Of a stretch of 64,000 nucleotides of DNA, positions 44,950 through 57,415 are shown piece after piece (the stretch's first letter is position 1; each line of letters begins with the position of its first letter). The stretch lies in contig JACEEZ010002650.1 in NCBI GenBank assembly GCA_016584305.1, forward strand, positions 103,501 to 167,500, given 5' to 3'. A program made the translations under genes and the position numbers. The notes under the pieces were generated by a model. The model was not told the origin of the DNA and did not search any database. It saw only the letters and a program-made list of their open reading frames with translations. This DNA comes from Chionoecetes opilio. Taxonomy: Eukaryota > Arthropoda > Malacostraca > Decapoda > Majidae.

Positions 44950-47794
44950 TTAGAAGGGCGTGGGGTCACTGGGGAGTGAATTAAAGGGGACGTGATTTTC
45001 TCGTCCGAGGAAGGGGACACAGGGATGTGGGGGAGGGTTCATCACTAGGGATGGAACGGGTCGGAGGAAACGACGGTTTCGCCACCAGACACGCCCACTA
45101 GGAAGACGCACCTCGAAGTCCCTGGTCGTGCCGCAGCCCATAACAACCCGCGACCTTGTCCCAGCGGTGTGAATTCGGGTCCTGAATACGGACGGTTTGG
45201 CCGACACACAGCCTGAGAAGGGGGCGGGCTTGCTGGTCGTGCTGAGCCTTGACCTGCTCAGCGCTGGCGACAGCTCGGCGATCACAGTCCTCTGTGCGGG
45301 CCTGCCACTCCCCCGAGAAGGACTCAGGATGGGCAGGGACACAGGAGCGGAGCGGGTGGCCATAAAGTGTCATCGCAGGGGATCGTCCCGTGGAGTTAGG
45401 AGTGTTGCGCAGCTCCAGGAGACCCCTGTCGAAGTCTTCACTGTCGATGTTGCCGTTGGGCGCCGTCTTGAGGATGAGGTGTTTCACCGACTTGACGGCC
45501 GCCTCGGCGTGGCCATTAGACTTGGGGTAATGCGGCGAAGATACCGCGTGGTGGACACCCCAGCGCTCCGTGAAGTTTCGGAAGTCGGTGCTGGTGAATT
45601 GGGGTCCGCCGTCAGTCCTGAGGCGGAGCGGGACACCAACTTCCCGGAAGTACAGGCAATAGAGCCGTATGGTGTGCGTGGCGGTAGTATCGGCCCCGTA
45701 GGGGACGACCACAGGCCACCCGGAGAGTCTATATGCGATGACCAGGAACGAATTCCCGGCGACGGAGAAAAAGTCTGCGGAGACGGACTCGAAAGGCCTG
45801 GAGGGGTGGTCGTCGCACAGTAGTAGTTCCTGTTGCTGACTGGGCTGTAGGATCTTGCATGGCTCGCAGGCTTGAACGGTGCTGGTAATGTCGGCATCGA
45901 TACCTGGCCAGAAGACAGTCTGCTGTGCCCGGCGCTTCGTGGCTGCAACACCTCGGTGACTGTCGTGCATCCGAGCAAGGGTGCGGTGGCGGTGGGCTGC
46001 AGGAACCACAATTCTCTGGCCATACAGGACCAGCTCCCCGTTTGCGTGCAGGCAGTCACGGAATTTCCAGTAGAGGAGTAGAGAGTTGTGCAGGGTGTAC
46101 CGATTAGGAGGGAATCCTGACGTCACGCAGTCCCGTAGGCGGGTGTACGACGGGTCCGTCGCTGCTGCGGTTCGGAGTTCCTGGATCGTCCTATCGGCGC
46201 CTCGATGTAACGGATCGAGGTGGGAAGGATCTTGATTTTGGTTGATGGTGTTGAGGGACACGACGCTCCTGAGGTGTGCTGCGGCTTCGGAGCACACCAT
46301 CTCGTCCTCTGGCGTGGGGCGGCTAACTGGGGCTCGTGACAGGGCATCAGGGATGCAGAGCCGCTTCCCAGCACGCCACACGGCCGTGAACAGGTAGGGC
46401 GAAACCTTCTCCTTGAGGTGTTGGAGGCGAGGGTTCTCAACCGCGTCCAAGGTGTAGTGGTTGAGAATCGGGATCAGGGGTCGGTGGTCCGTCATCAACG
46501 TGAAGCTCTGTAGGCCTATCAAGTAAGGCCTGCACTTCGACATGGCCCAGGCGGCGGCGAGCAGCTCGAGTTCAATGGTGGCGTAGCGGGTCTCGGCGTC
46601 AGCGAGGAATCTTGAGCCACACTGAACGAGGCATGTGCGTCCCTGGCCATGGTCTTGCAGAAGGGCGTAACCAAGCCCGTAGAGGCGAGAGGCGTCGATT
46701 TGAAGAATGACTGGAAGTGCTGGGTCAAAGTGAGCGAGAATCTGCGGTCGAAGCAGCGTCGTATTGACACGACTGAAGGCCTGGTCGTGATCAGGTGTCC
46801 ACATAAACGTTCTTTTCGGGCTCATCAGGGGGCGGAGTGGATGGGCGGCAGCGGCGATGGCTGGGGTGAACTCAGACAGCTGGTTCATCAGGCCCATGAA
46901 TGAGCGGAGGTCAGTCAAGTTAGCGGGAGTCGCGAAGTCCCGGATGGCACTGACTCTGTCCTCGTCCGCGGCCACGCCCTCAGCTGAGAGGTTATACCCG
47001 CAGAAGCTTACACTAGGCGCGGCGACCACAAACTAGTCCTTGTTAAGTGTGATCCCGTACTTGCGGCATTTAGTGAGCATCTGGTGAATACGTTGGAGAT
47101 GCGTGGGGAAGTCGTCGTCGAAGAGGAGAATGTCGTCAACCACCTTAACGCAGTTATCTACACCCTGCAGGGCCAGGTCGCCGCGGAGACGGTAAGCGTC
47201 ACCGGTAGCCGAGAAACCCATGGGACCTCTGCAGTGTTGGAAGCGGCAGTATGGTGTGATAAAGGTGGTCAGGTGTTGGTCGTCCTCGTGTAGTTCCAAC
47301 TGCCAGTACCCGCACAAGGCGTCCGCTGTGGTGAAAAAACGCGCTGACGGGTTGACACTGCGGACGGCGGTGAATGGAGTTGGGGCAGGATGTGTCGGGC
47401 GGGCCACTTGAGCGTTGAGTTTCGTCAAGTCAACCGTGATTCTCACGCCTTTATCCTTAGCCACGACGACTAGCGGGTGACACCACTCTTAAGGGTCGTC
47501 ACCGGCAGGCTTGATGATCCCCTGACGTGTCATGGACTCAAGTTCCTCCTGAACGTGACGCTGGAAAGCGAAGGGAACCTGCCTCGGTGTGTGAATGGCG
47601 AACGGTACCGCTCCCTCCTTCACGTGAATCCTCATGGGTTTACCCACCATGGGTTTCAGAGGAGCCGTCTTGAGATCCGCCTTGGAGAGTAACACGTCCG
47701 GAAACTCGCGCAGGAAGTGCGCCCGTGCAGCAGACGGGGACGTGGTAGAAGGGAGAGTCAGCTCAGCGCATCTGTTGACGTGCTTTACCTCCAA
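44950..47794 (-). pseudogene. Gypsy pol: RT, RNase H, integrase
   Basis: The RT begins before RITVDLTKLNAQVA and has the active-site box VVDDILLFDDD (47464-47033). The connection continues as GLMNQLSEF and the RNase H as LQIDASRLYGLGYALLQ and TDHRPLI (47029 onward). The integrase shows an HHCC-type zinc site (HDSHRGVAATKRRAQ ... CEPCKIL) and the DDE residues in VSADFFSV, LRTDGGPQFTS and SNGHAEAAVK. Stops interrupt the frame near 47795 (TAA), 47489 (TAA) and 47031 (TAG). A frameshift near 45150 moves the last ~70 codons to another frame. All other expected motifs remain, so decay is recent to moderate. Confidence 0.92.
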
Positions 47795-48025
47795 TTACCT
47801 CTTCAGGAAGGCAGGTGAAATGATAGCCAGCTCCATGCAGTGGCTGTAGGAGAGGAGGGGCGTTTGAATACCCTCGTTCACCTGTATCTTGGCAATACAA
47901 GATTTCCCGTGGAGCCGTAAAGGAGCATAAAAGCATCCCACAGCAGGTGCCATTTCTGACCCATCCGTCGTCAGCGTAGTAGTGGAGGGTAGAGGCTGTA
48001 GGCTGCTGAGGGGGATGTGAAGCAT

Positions 48026-49583
48026 TTACAGGTGTCTCGTGCCGATGACAGTGACGTCGGCGCCTGTGTCTGGTAACATCTGGAGCCTTGAAGTAGACTC
48101 GCCGTACACCAGGTGAACGCAGACCGGGGAAGTCATGGCACTGGAAAGTGAGACATCTGTTAGGCTACAACAGTTGCTGTATTTACGCCGTGAAGTGGGT
48201 GATGCGCGACCAACGTTTAAACGCGCCACACCCTGACCATCGTGACTAGGCGTGTTGCGGCAGAACTTGTCGTAGTGGCCAGTTCTGGTGCAGAGGCGAC
48301 ATTGGGCGGTTTTGGCGGGACACCTGTTAGTCCCCGCCCAATGACCTTGACGCCCGCAGTTGTAGCAAGACGCAGCGCCGGCCGGGCACTTTGGGCCATG
48401 TCGCCGCGCGCAAGATTGGCAGGGGTGAGCAGGGCTGGGGACCGCTGTGCTATGTTGAATCTTCCCGCGATGACCTGGAGGTGGCTGTTGAGGTGAATGA
48501 GGCGTCTTGTCGTGGCGTCTGCCTTTCTTGTAGGTAGACATGACGCGAAGCTGGCTTGGTGACGAGTAGATAGCGGAGGCTGTATTGCGGGTTGCTTCGA
48601 ATGAGCGGCAGCAGGTGACCACGTCCTGGAGAGAGGCGCCTGTGTCGAGGGAGATAAGGCGTTGAATCAGCTCTTCATCTCGCACCCCCATCAGTAAAAC
48701 CATTTTCAATTGGATCTCCGCGCACGTCATAGCATTACCAGAGCACAAGTCGACCTCCTCTGCCAGGTTCTGCAATCGTACGTAGAAATCGGAGAATGAC
48801 TCGCCGTCAGCCTGTTTACAACACAGGAGTTCTCGACGGCGTAGTGCTTCATTGCGTTGGCTCTTAAAGTGGGACTGTAGAGCGTCCAAGACCTCTGTCA
48901 CAGTCAAGGGAATGTCAGGTGCGATCCCTAGGGTATGCTCTAGGATCCTTTGCACGTCCAGTGACACAGCCATCCGTAACTGGATGAGTTGCTTCTGTTG
49001 TGGCAGTTTCTGTATATCCAGCATGGTGGAGAAATCTTGCCACAGTCGACGCCACTGCCGGAAGACTTGGAAAGACGAATCAGCAAGCAACGTTGGTGGG
49101 CTGTGAGCCACATGCTTGCCTGCAGAAGTCGCAACGGTGGGCCTGGCAGCCACAGGAGAAGCGGCAAGCGGGGCAGTAGTGGTCGTCGCAGAAGCCCTGA
49201 GACAGGGGAGAGTGGGGAGGCAGGAACGTGCGTCCGCGCGCTGGCTGCAGCCTGCGGAGGAGACAGGAGTGTGACAAGGACTTGAAACCGTGCGTCCTCC
49301 TCCTTCCTCCTGGCCTCGTTGTCACGTAAACGTCTCTCCTCATCACGCTTACACCTCTCCTCTTCATCCTGTTTCCGACGATTATCAGCTGATATCCGGG
49401 ACTCCTCCAAGTAACGAAGTAAGCTTGCGTTGATATTGCGTCGCTGTTAGATTCAGCGCTCGGCTGTGTTGGGGACAGCGGTGATGAATGCGCGGTGTCC
49501 AGTGATTCAAAGGGTGGAGAAGCGATTTCCTCTTCGTCATACTCCGAGCCGCTAGCCGCGGGTGATACAGCGGGGAATGACAT
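48026..49583 (-). pseudogene. Gypsy gag and protease
   Basis: The N-terminus starts MSFPAVSPAASGSEYDEEEI at 49583. After a frame change a charged coiled-coil-like stretch follows (EERCKRDEERRLRDNEARR), and after a second one the capsid region (from 49153: FQVFRQWRRLWQDFSTMLDI; DALQSHFKSQRNEALRRREL; GESFSDFYVRLQNLAEEVDL). Two zinc knuckles follow, CYNCGRQGHWAGTNRC and CRLCTRTGHYDKFC. The same frame continues into an aspartic protease start, LPDTGADVTVIG. Gag packages element RNA; the protease processes the polyprotein. It ends at a stop just after the protease motif, near 48025. Confidence 0.88.
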
Positions 49584-50019
49584 TTTGAAGGGAGCGAGAC
49601 ACTAAGAGATACCCACCGTGCGTGGGATATCAAAAACACAGGAAGATGTGGGTTGTGTGTGTGTGTGTGTGGCGTGGCGTGGAGCGGGGTGAGGGAGAAG
49701 TCTTGTCGGGCCGCCCTCTAATTCCACCTGTGTTCAAGGTCACAACGCACTAAGCGGTGGGCCAACAAACGAACACCAGGGACCCCGGTACGAAGACGCA
49801 CGCAGTGAAACACACACACGGAGCACTTATGGAACACTGGTGAACCCTACCGTCATACAGAATCCACAAGCTGTACGTCTGTCCACAGGCACACGAACAC
49901 AAGTCGCTGAAGACGAAGTAATCCCGGGGGAGTAGCGAGGGTCGTGGTGAAGAGATGCCTCGTGGCGTCAGGCGGCGGTGTGTTCTGGAACTTCTGGGGA
50001 ATGGCGGGAGTCGCTACAG

Positions 50020-50054
50020 GCGATCTCTGTCTCTTATACCTGCGATCTGCGCCA
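50020..50054 (-). other. Primer binding site region
   Basis: Directly after the 5' LTR the minus strand reads TGGCGCAGATCGCAGG. TGG pairs with the CCA end of a tRNA, as in other LTR elements. The tRNA is not identified. Confidence 0.6.
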
Positions 50055-50992
50055 TGTTGCTCGTGTTGCAGTGATTACCGGAGTGGTTGTCGGGAAGTTA
50101 TCCCAGGGAGAAGCGAGCATTACTTCCGTAGGTGTTTATTAATAGAGAACAGAGATAAGCAGGACCACCAACGGAGAGCTGGTCTTGATGGTCTGCCCGC
50201 TGAGTAGCGACTGATTTACATATGGGCCTGGTGGGCGTACAACGCTGTCGCGTCGCGTACAGCGTTGCTATGTAGCAATGGCATGTGTGTGTTTATTAAG
50301 GGCTAAATGCAAGAATGCTCGTCAAATCCCGGCAGATGGAGATTGCCGACCGTCGTACCTCCACCGGTGGGATATACAAGAATTGTTTTCAAGAGCCCGG
50401 CCAGTGGAGATTTGGGCAGTCGTACCAACACAAGCGAGTCCAAGGCGGCATCAGTATTTTGACTGTTTTACACCTATCTAATTCCTTTTACTAGCCTAAT
50501 TTATCATTTCTGTCATTACAATAATAGCTTTGTTAGTGTTAGCCACTTATCTGAGGAGTTGATGAAGAAAAAATGGGCTTGAGTTATGCTTGTGCGTACA
50601 TTTGAACGAACACAGCCAGTCGCCACAAAGCAATATGGCGGACCACCTCCACCACCGCCGCTCTCCCTCCTCACCACTTAGCACAACAATATAAGGCTTC
50701 CTGCACCTAATTTTAACTTAATGGTGACACGTGTGCATTCACAGTGTATGCATGTCACTCTCGGTTATGTTGAAAACTTGCCTGTAATGGTTTGGGAAGA
50801 AATATGATGGAATAAGGACAGAGGACAAGGGATGGACAACGCAACCAGTGGAACGCAACGGGTGGAGTGTTTTCAAATTATTCTTGCTTGCCGAAACGCG
50901 ATGCAACGGGTCGAGAAAATTTCTTGCATATGGGCCTAAGAGGCGTGCCAATATATATATGTGACTGTCTTGTCTGTAATCACATATCCACA
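50055..50992 (-). repeat. 5' LTR of the Gypsy element, interrupted
   Basis: LTR sequence at 50055-50299 and 50940-50992, separated by the MITE at 50300-50936. Confidence 0.9.
50300..50936. mobile_element. PIF/Harbinger-type MITE, 637 bp
   Basis: The termini GGGCTAAATGCAAGAA and (inverted) GGCCCATATGCAAGAA match at 13 of 16 positions. The 3-bp target duplication TAA lies at 50297-50299 and 50937-50939. The other LTR gives the empty site (gtttattaagaggcgtgcc). A TWA-type duplication and G-rich ends fit PIF/Harbinger. No transposase ORF. Confidence 0.85.
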
Positions 50993-51230
50993 GAGCCAAC
51001 ACAAAATTATAGTTAGAAATGAGAGATTTGCTTAGATGTTACTTGGCGTATGCTGATGGCATTATTTTTTATAAGCAGGAGAGAGGTGGAGAGAACATAG
51101 GAGATGAAGAGTGCAACAAGCAGATGAGACACCAAAAGACTGGAGCTTCTCACCTGGAGAGGTGAAGAAGAGAATATCAGATGGACAAGACACAGAGTTA
51201 AAACAGTTTTGTTACAGTTCAAAAGGAGCC
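50993..51230. repeat. hAT-family (2269 type) segment
   Basis: Matches 2440-2610 (gatgttacttggcgtatgctgatggcat; gaagagaatatcagatggac) and, inverted, 52320-52480. Part of the repeat split by the Gypsy element. Confidence 0.75.
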
Positions 51231-51490
51231 TTTAATTTGTCACACAATAGAAAAAGTTATTAAATTAGGGTTGGTCAAAATTCAGTATTGAACAAAACAT
51301 TGGCAATACACAATCTATATTATTATGACTGCTTTATGACGCCAAAACACACCAAAACTTTGTGGGTGTGGAAGCATCTCTACTTGTTGTTCAGTCAAGT
51401 CGCCTGTTCAATACCCGCTCAGGGTAGTTGCTGCTGCCAGATCATGGACATTATACACAGAACTTGCTTTTTAGCGTTAACAATCAGTGA

Positions 51491-51495
<5 letters not shown>

Positions 51496-51546
<51 letters not shown>

Positions 51547-51650
51547 TATATATATCTACTGATTATTATTATTAAGATAAATATATATAATATATATATA
51601 TAATATATATATATATATTATAATATATATATATATATTCTACTGATTAT
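51496..51650. repeat. (TA)n microsatellites
   Basis: TA tracts at 51496-51552 and 51580-51640, separated by tctactgattattatt, which recurs as tctactgattatatatg. Confidence 0.92.
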
Positions 51651-51660
51651 ATATGTATAT

Positions 51661-52319
51661 ACGAAGATTTTTAACTAATTATTGAAGTATCGGAAGAATA
51701 TTAATCACAACAGACAAAAAAATCACAAAATTATGTTTCAAATGCTAAATGATTCCTAAAGATGTCCTAAGCTAATAACAGATTTTTATCTAATTTCTGC
51801 AAGTTTTGCAAGGATTCTCAATCCAAGCGTCTTAACGAAGAAAATCTGAACAAAATCATGTTTACAAATTGCTTTTACATCGTTCAGCAGTCTGAGCTAT
51901 ATATATTTTAAGTACTATGTTTTGTATACAGTCTGTAGCCAGAATTTCATTTCGGGGGAATCGTTAGCTAATTAAAAAGTTAATCATATGTTCCTTTCCA
52001 TTTTTTCATGTTTTTAGGTAAATGTACTTAATTTCAGTTTATGGCTTGCTGATCATTCAGTATTATACAAGACTAGTGTTTTGAAACGTCAATAGATTTC
52101 AGGGGGAATCCACCTCTGTCTCCCCTGGGTGCAGGATTGGTTGTGTATCATTTCTGATTTAGTTTTCCTGCAATTTTCACGGAAAAAAAGCACTAATTAA
52201 AACCGCATATTTTGTTTTTTCCTATCACATATTTAGGTGAAAATACGTAACAAAACAAAAAACTAAAATGGCCAAAATAACAACATTTTTATCCGATCTC
52301 TAGTTATTATATTCTCTTC
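51661..52319. other. No gene seen
   Basis: AT-rich interior of the inverted pair of hAT-family segments (50993-51230 and 52320-52600). No transposase ORF could be recognised. Confidence 0.4.
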
Positions 52320-52600
52320 TTCACCTCTCCAGAAGGTCTTTTGGTGTCTCATCTGCCTGTTGCACTCTTCATCTCCTATGTTCTCTCCACCTCTCTCCTG
52401 CTCATAAAAAAAGAATGCCATCAGTATACTCCAAGTAACATCTAAGCAAATCTCTCATTTCTTACTATAATATTGTGTTGGCCCCAGTCAAGCTATTCTT
52501 ATTTTTGTTAAAAAAATATATATACCTATTTGAGACCCGGGGCTATTCACAAAACAATTAGGGCTACAGCCCCAAATGCCCAGGCCTAACTACGCCAATG
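52320..52600 (-). repeat. hAT-family (2269 type) segment, inverted
   Basis: Reverse complement of 2280-2600: the stretch ending ggcctaactacgcc corresponds to the left terminus of the 2269 element. It includes the uninterrupted site ttggccccagtcaagc matching the Gypsy target. Confidence 0.75.
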
Positions 52601-52735
52601 GGCGCCACTATAGAAGTCCTGCCTGCGCCACTATGGGGGAGGGCTAACCATCACAGCCCTCAAGTGAACCTCCAGGACCTACCATCCGAGCCTTGGAGGT
52701 CACTACCTATAGGCGTTATAGGTATAAATGTAAGA
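52601..52735 (+). mobile_element. tRNA-derived SINE, family 1, 3' fragment
   Basis: It begins inside the body (cgccactatagaagtcctgc) and ends ataggcgttataggtataaa plus an A-rich tail. It is fused to the terminus of the hAT-family segment, so the two share a breakpoint at 52600. Confidence 0.75.
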
Positions 52736-53389
52736 AAAAAAGGTAGCTGGAAAGTACTAACAGGGCTGTTCCCTAACAGACCGCTCAGCAACGCTAATTA
52801 TAGTGTAATGTTGACAGTTTCAAGGGTATTTGAGCAATATAGTCTCCATTTCAATGTTATATTGATACCATTTTAAAACGATACCATAATTTTTTTCACA
52901 TCATAATATACACGTTTCGTCTTAGTTTATAGATGCGCTGCTGACGAGAATGTTGTAATTGGGCCGCCATTTTGAGTAGCCTTATACCCAGGGAGTCAAC
53001 TGTGAAAACAGTAATGGCGTGCTGTAAAAGGTAGGCCTACAAAAACCATGTATACATATACCTAGGATCATGATCTAGAGCAGGGGTTCCCAACCTATGG
53101 GTAACTACCCACAAGTGGGTAATTTGGATATTTTGTGTGGGTAATGGATGGCTGAGAAGAAAGACATTCATATATTCTGGACAAGCCCATCTGTAAACTA
53201 TAGAAAGTTAAAGTAATCGTCCAGACCCATTTTTTCTTTGCATAATTATGTTGAATGTTCATTAAAAATACCTAATCCACAAAAGATAATTAATTTCCAC
53301 GCCTTATTTCCCTAAAAACATGACTTGTAAAAAGCGCGGGAAAAACAACAGCCCCATTCCAGCTGTGGCGAGAAATTTGCTGGTGACTT

Positions 53390-53805
53390 CACGTCAGGAA
53401 GCCTCCCAGCCCAGCGCTAATACAAATACACGTAAATTCAAAAAAATATATAGTATTTGAAGAATTTTGGGTGTTACTGATATATTTGTTTTGCGATATG
53501 GCATATACTTGCATTCTTTATGGGTGCAGCAAGAAAGCTGGGCCTTTCCAGAGAGATTAGCACCCATTTCTGACCTATACAGCCACGATATTTGTGTGGA
53601 GACGTACGGAGCAACGGTCGAGAGGCGCTCAGCGAGACAATCTGTTTCACACCGCCCGCCTCTCGCCCAGCGCTCCACAAGTCTCCACACATACTATATT
53701 TAAAAAAAATATATAACAGAAACACCCAAAATTCTTCAAGTACTATATTTTTTTCTGAGTTTACGTGTATTTGTATTAGCGCCGGGCTGGGAGGCTTCCT
53801 GACAT
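53390..53805. repeat. ~415-bp inverted repeat
   Basis: The arms aggaagcctcccagcccagcg ... tttacgtg-type at 53396-53480 and its complement at 53720-53800 (ttacgtgtatttgtattagc, gggaggcttcct). The inner arms also pair: gaattttgggtgtt with aacacccaaaattc. The loop is about 200 bp. Confidence 0.85.
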
Positions 53806-54182
53806 GACGTCACCGAGCCGTGGTGCTTCGTCTGCTGGTCGTCAGTTGTGTTTTGAGAGCTCGGGGAATTTACAGATTTTGAATGCGGATCATTTAAAGA
53901 CGGGTGACTGGATGCAAAAAGTGACAACATATTGTTGATATACTCGATAATGGCTATAGTTTGACTGCATTGAATCAGGAATGATGAAATGGTCTGGACG
54001 ATTACTTTAAGACTTTAGAATTGATATTAGGATATCTGATTTATATCATATTTTAGGCTACTATATAATTTTTACTTGGTATCTTATAATTTAGAAATTG
54101 AAGGAAATGTGAGTTAGCAACTCAAAAACTGTGAGTTGGCAACTTTGCCTGAGAAGCCAGACGGGGGTAGCGGGGGCCACGC

Positions 54183-54300
54183 AGGGTTGCCATCCGTACG
54201 ATAATTATCGTACATGTACGATTATTTACCCTTGGTACGATGTACGATAGTACTTTTCATCATCGTACGTTTTACGTACGTACCGCGCATGCACAGTTCG
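54183..54300. mobile_element. Fragment of the 19493 hAT family
   Basis: cagggttgccatccgtacga, then ataattatcgtacatgtacg and ccttggtacgatgtacgata, closely matching 19493-19570. The right end was not found. Confidence 0.7.
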
Positions 54301-54595
54301 CGTTTTCTTTTGTTAAAGGCGAACTGCACCTCATAAACAGACTGCTGGTCATACGACACCAGACCCATGGATGTGATGTTACACTAATACACTATGCCAT
54401 ACTAACATTGTTGTGTGTATATCTTGTATTTTTCAATATTATAATGGTGTACATGTAAGTTTCATGATCAGTCCAAGGGGTTACTGCTGAAAAAAGTTTT
54501 AATTTCAGGGTCTTTTTGATAATTTGATTCCAGACAAGCTGAGATGAAGAAATTGAGTTGTTGAAACAAGCACATGCAGTTTTCTGTTAGAAAAC

Positions 54596-55486
54596 GTGTC
54601 AGGTTTCGGAGATAAGATGAGCAAGATCGGGAAAAAAGTCGAAGCGGGAGTGGTGTCCCTTGCCCCACCAAAAAGGGAGAGAGTGCCTGTGGACTACAGT
54701 AAGAGTGTGATTTGCCAAGACTCCTCTGAGAAAGAAGTAATGAACATTCAGACCATATCTGTACCAAAGCTCCGTGACGCTATGAATGCTCGGCAGGATC
54801 AAACATACTTAAGACTAAAAGATCAAATAAACAATGAGGCATGGATCACAGACAAATCTCCCAAGTGGCATCCAAAGTGTTGAAACTGGTACATCCTCAA
54901 AAGGAGCTACAATCTGGCAGAGAAAAAACGTCTGGGAGATAAATCAGCTACCATTTATCATGCTAGCCAATCTTCGAGCAGTGCATCAGCACTGGGATTA
55001 TCAATTGCAGCCTGAAAACGCATACCAACTGTTGATGCCATAACCACCTGTGTCATATGCAACAAACGGTGGTACTAAGGAAAGGAACCAACCAGCAAGG
55101 TATGAACAAAGCAAAGCCAACAAGCAATACATGACAAAGCCGAACAGTTGGGCAGGAGATATATTCTTAACAGACTGATTGACCAGAACTGAAAGTTCCA
55201 CTGTTCCAGGAGAAGTGTGGATTTCTTATCCAAACACTGAGGAATAGATACAGAGAAATGCTCTTCCTTCCACACAAGTTGAGTTCCTTCCACACAACCG
55301 GGATGGCCAGTTGAGATGTCCAAGAACATTTCATGTGGCTGGCTGCAACATAAACTGTTCATGTAGCAAGGAAGGCATCCCTTGTTACATTGGTTGGCGT
55401 TGCCAGGGGTCAGAAAACAAGTGCAGTCGTGTAGAGCTCACTGCTACACTTGATGAAAAAAGTGGTGACTCTGATAGTGACAGTTA
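54596..55486 (+). pseudogene. Transposon gene remnant with Cys-rich C-terminus
   Basis: The first ORF reads MSKIGKKVEAGVVSLAPPKR, then VICQDSSEKEVMNI and LRDAMNARQDQTYLRLKDQI (to 54883). It breaks at a stop after KWHPKC. A second readable piece near 55350-55486 is Cys-rich, NCSCSKEGIPCYIGWRCQG, then an acidic SGDSDSDS end at a stop. The Cys spacing recalls the CXC tail of the genes at 31060 and 39288. The middle of the protein is missing or unreadable. It lies inside the TIR element 52987-55877 and is probably its own gene, internally deleted. Function unknown. Confidence 0.5.
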
Positions 55487-55877
55487 ATGCATACTTATGC
55501 TCCCCTTTAGCTTATGACAGTATCATTAATTTGTAGTTATTTGGGCATTTCCCTATACGTAAGGGAGCCACATACCAAAAATCTCATTAAAAATTAATTA
55601 CACCATTTTATTATTATTCAGATTATTTTAGAGTATAGGTAAGAATACTCTGCACTGAAAGACAGAAGTACATGAAGTACATATGGACACAAACGGCGAT
55701 TTTCGAGCATACAGGGTTGCGGTACTTCATGGCTTTCAATTTTTTTCTAGCAGCTTGTTCACGGGGTTGTCCCCCTATAATATGTTTCTAGACATATGTA
55801 GATATGATTAGCATGTACCAACCTTTTACAGCACGCCATGTCTACTTTTCAAAAAAATCGGTTTTGGCTCCCTGGGT

Positions 55878-56254
55878 ATAATATCTGTCTGTGAAAAGGT
55901 AATGGTGCTCCCTAACACTTTTAAGGCCTAAAATGCTGGAAAACTAAACAAGTTTTGTGCGTACACTTTTAGTGCTTAACAGCCAAATATTTGAGATAAC
56001 ATAATTTTGTTTGGCCTTAATAGCTATTAAGGTTCAGTTACACGTATTGTGTCCCAATACGACTCGAAATAAATATATATTGAAATGTGGGAAGGGGCAC
56101 TGATTAAAGAATCCAGACTCAGTAACATTCCTCAAGTGGTCAGGTATCTGTATCAAAACTCCAAATAAAAAGGCAAGCGAACCTCTAACATCTTTCTGCC
56201 AAAACTCGGCCTTAGGAGAAGGAACTAAACTTAGCATATCTAGTATGGTCTTAC
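55878..56254. other. Start of IR intron A-B
   Basis: Intronic sequence between the TIR element and the exon A donor. Nothing else recognised. Confidence 0.5.
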
Positions 56255-56515
56255 CTTCAAATGGTCTAATCAATGATAAATACTCAGGTAGAGGTCTTGG
56301 TTTTAGAGACAGAATGGCAACTTCTTCACCAATGTACACTCTACAAAAGTCCACCACGGTCGCTCTTTGAGGAGTCAATGTGAGGTCCATAGAAAAATCT
56401 GCCTTTTCATGTTGGAGAGTTCCGACGGTGCCCTTCCAGATGCCTCCACTGGTTTCTAAGCCCCACAAACCGTCCTCTGGCTCTCGCACTTCATAGCTGA
56501 TGGAGTATGCTTCAG
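56255..56515 (-). CDS. IR exon A: ligand-binding lobe S1
   Basis: This exon encodes about 87 residues of the S1 half of an IR ligand-binding domain. It reads from AEAYSISYEVREPEDGLWGL through GGIWKGTVGTLQ and KADFSMDLTLTPQRATVVDF to LSLIRPFE. The patterns DG.WG, W.G..G.L, AD and R..VVDF follow the IR/iGluR S1 consensus. The Arg of PQRATVVDF sits where iGluRs bind the ligand alpha-carboxylate. The acceptor is ATAG before CTGAAG; the donor is GAAG followed by GTAAGACC. The exon ends in phase 1, and its last G joins GA of exon B to make the Gly before M1. An ORF continues past the donor but loses similarity to the family, which supports the splice site. The acceptor is less certain than the donor because its polypyrimidine tract is weak. 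No upstream exon was found. Confidence 0.85.

Positions 56516-57415
<900 letters not shown>

Larger units (their letters stand above)
44593..50992 (-). mobile_element. Ty3/Gypsy LTR retrotransposon, defective
   Basis: The element is bounded by two LTRs in the same orientation. On the minus strand the order is 5' LTR (50992-50055, cut by a MITE), PBS, gag, protease, RT, RNase H, integrase, PPT, 3' LTR (44889-44593). The target duplication is GGGCC (44588-44592) and GAGCC (50993-50997), one mismatch. The insertion site is inside a repeat of the 2269 hAT family; the uninterrupted sequence can be read at 52478-52490 (ttggccccagtcaagc on the plus strand). Coding parts carry three stops and several frameshifts, so this copy is not autonomous. 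The order PR-RT-RH-IN is the Gypsy type. Confidence 0.93.
52987..55877 (+). mobile_element. DNA transposon with ~60-bp terminal inverted repeats
   Basis: The left end, tatacccagggagtcaactg, with atggcgtgctgtaaaaggt downstream, is mirrored at 55815-55877 (accttttacagcacgccat ... ggctccctgggtata). TATA flanks both ends, so the target duplication could be TATA or TA. The element holds the ORF remnants at 54596-55486, a palindrome (53390-53805), a hAT fragment (54183) and a hAT-like terminus (53085). Superfamily not assigned. Confidence 0.65.

Noticed and set aside
45197..45823. 208-codon plus-strand ORF opposite Gypsy integrase
   Set aside because: Antisense shadow of a GC-rich coding region with no domain.
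47030..47800. Programmed stop readthrough in Gypsy pol
   Set aside because: Three separate stops plus frameshifts in gag and at the pol end point to decay, not recoding.
54596..55486. Extra IR exon
   Set aside because: Plus strand, opposite to the receptor, with a Cys-rich tail unlike any IR domain.
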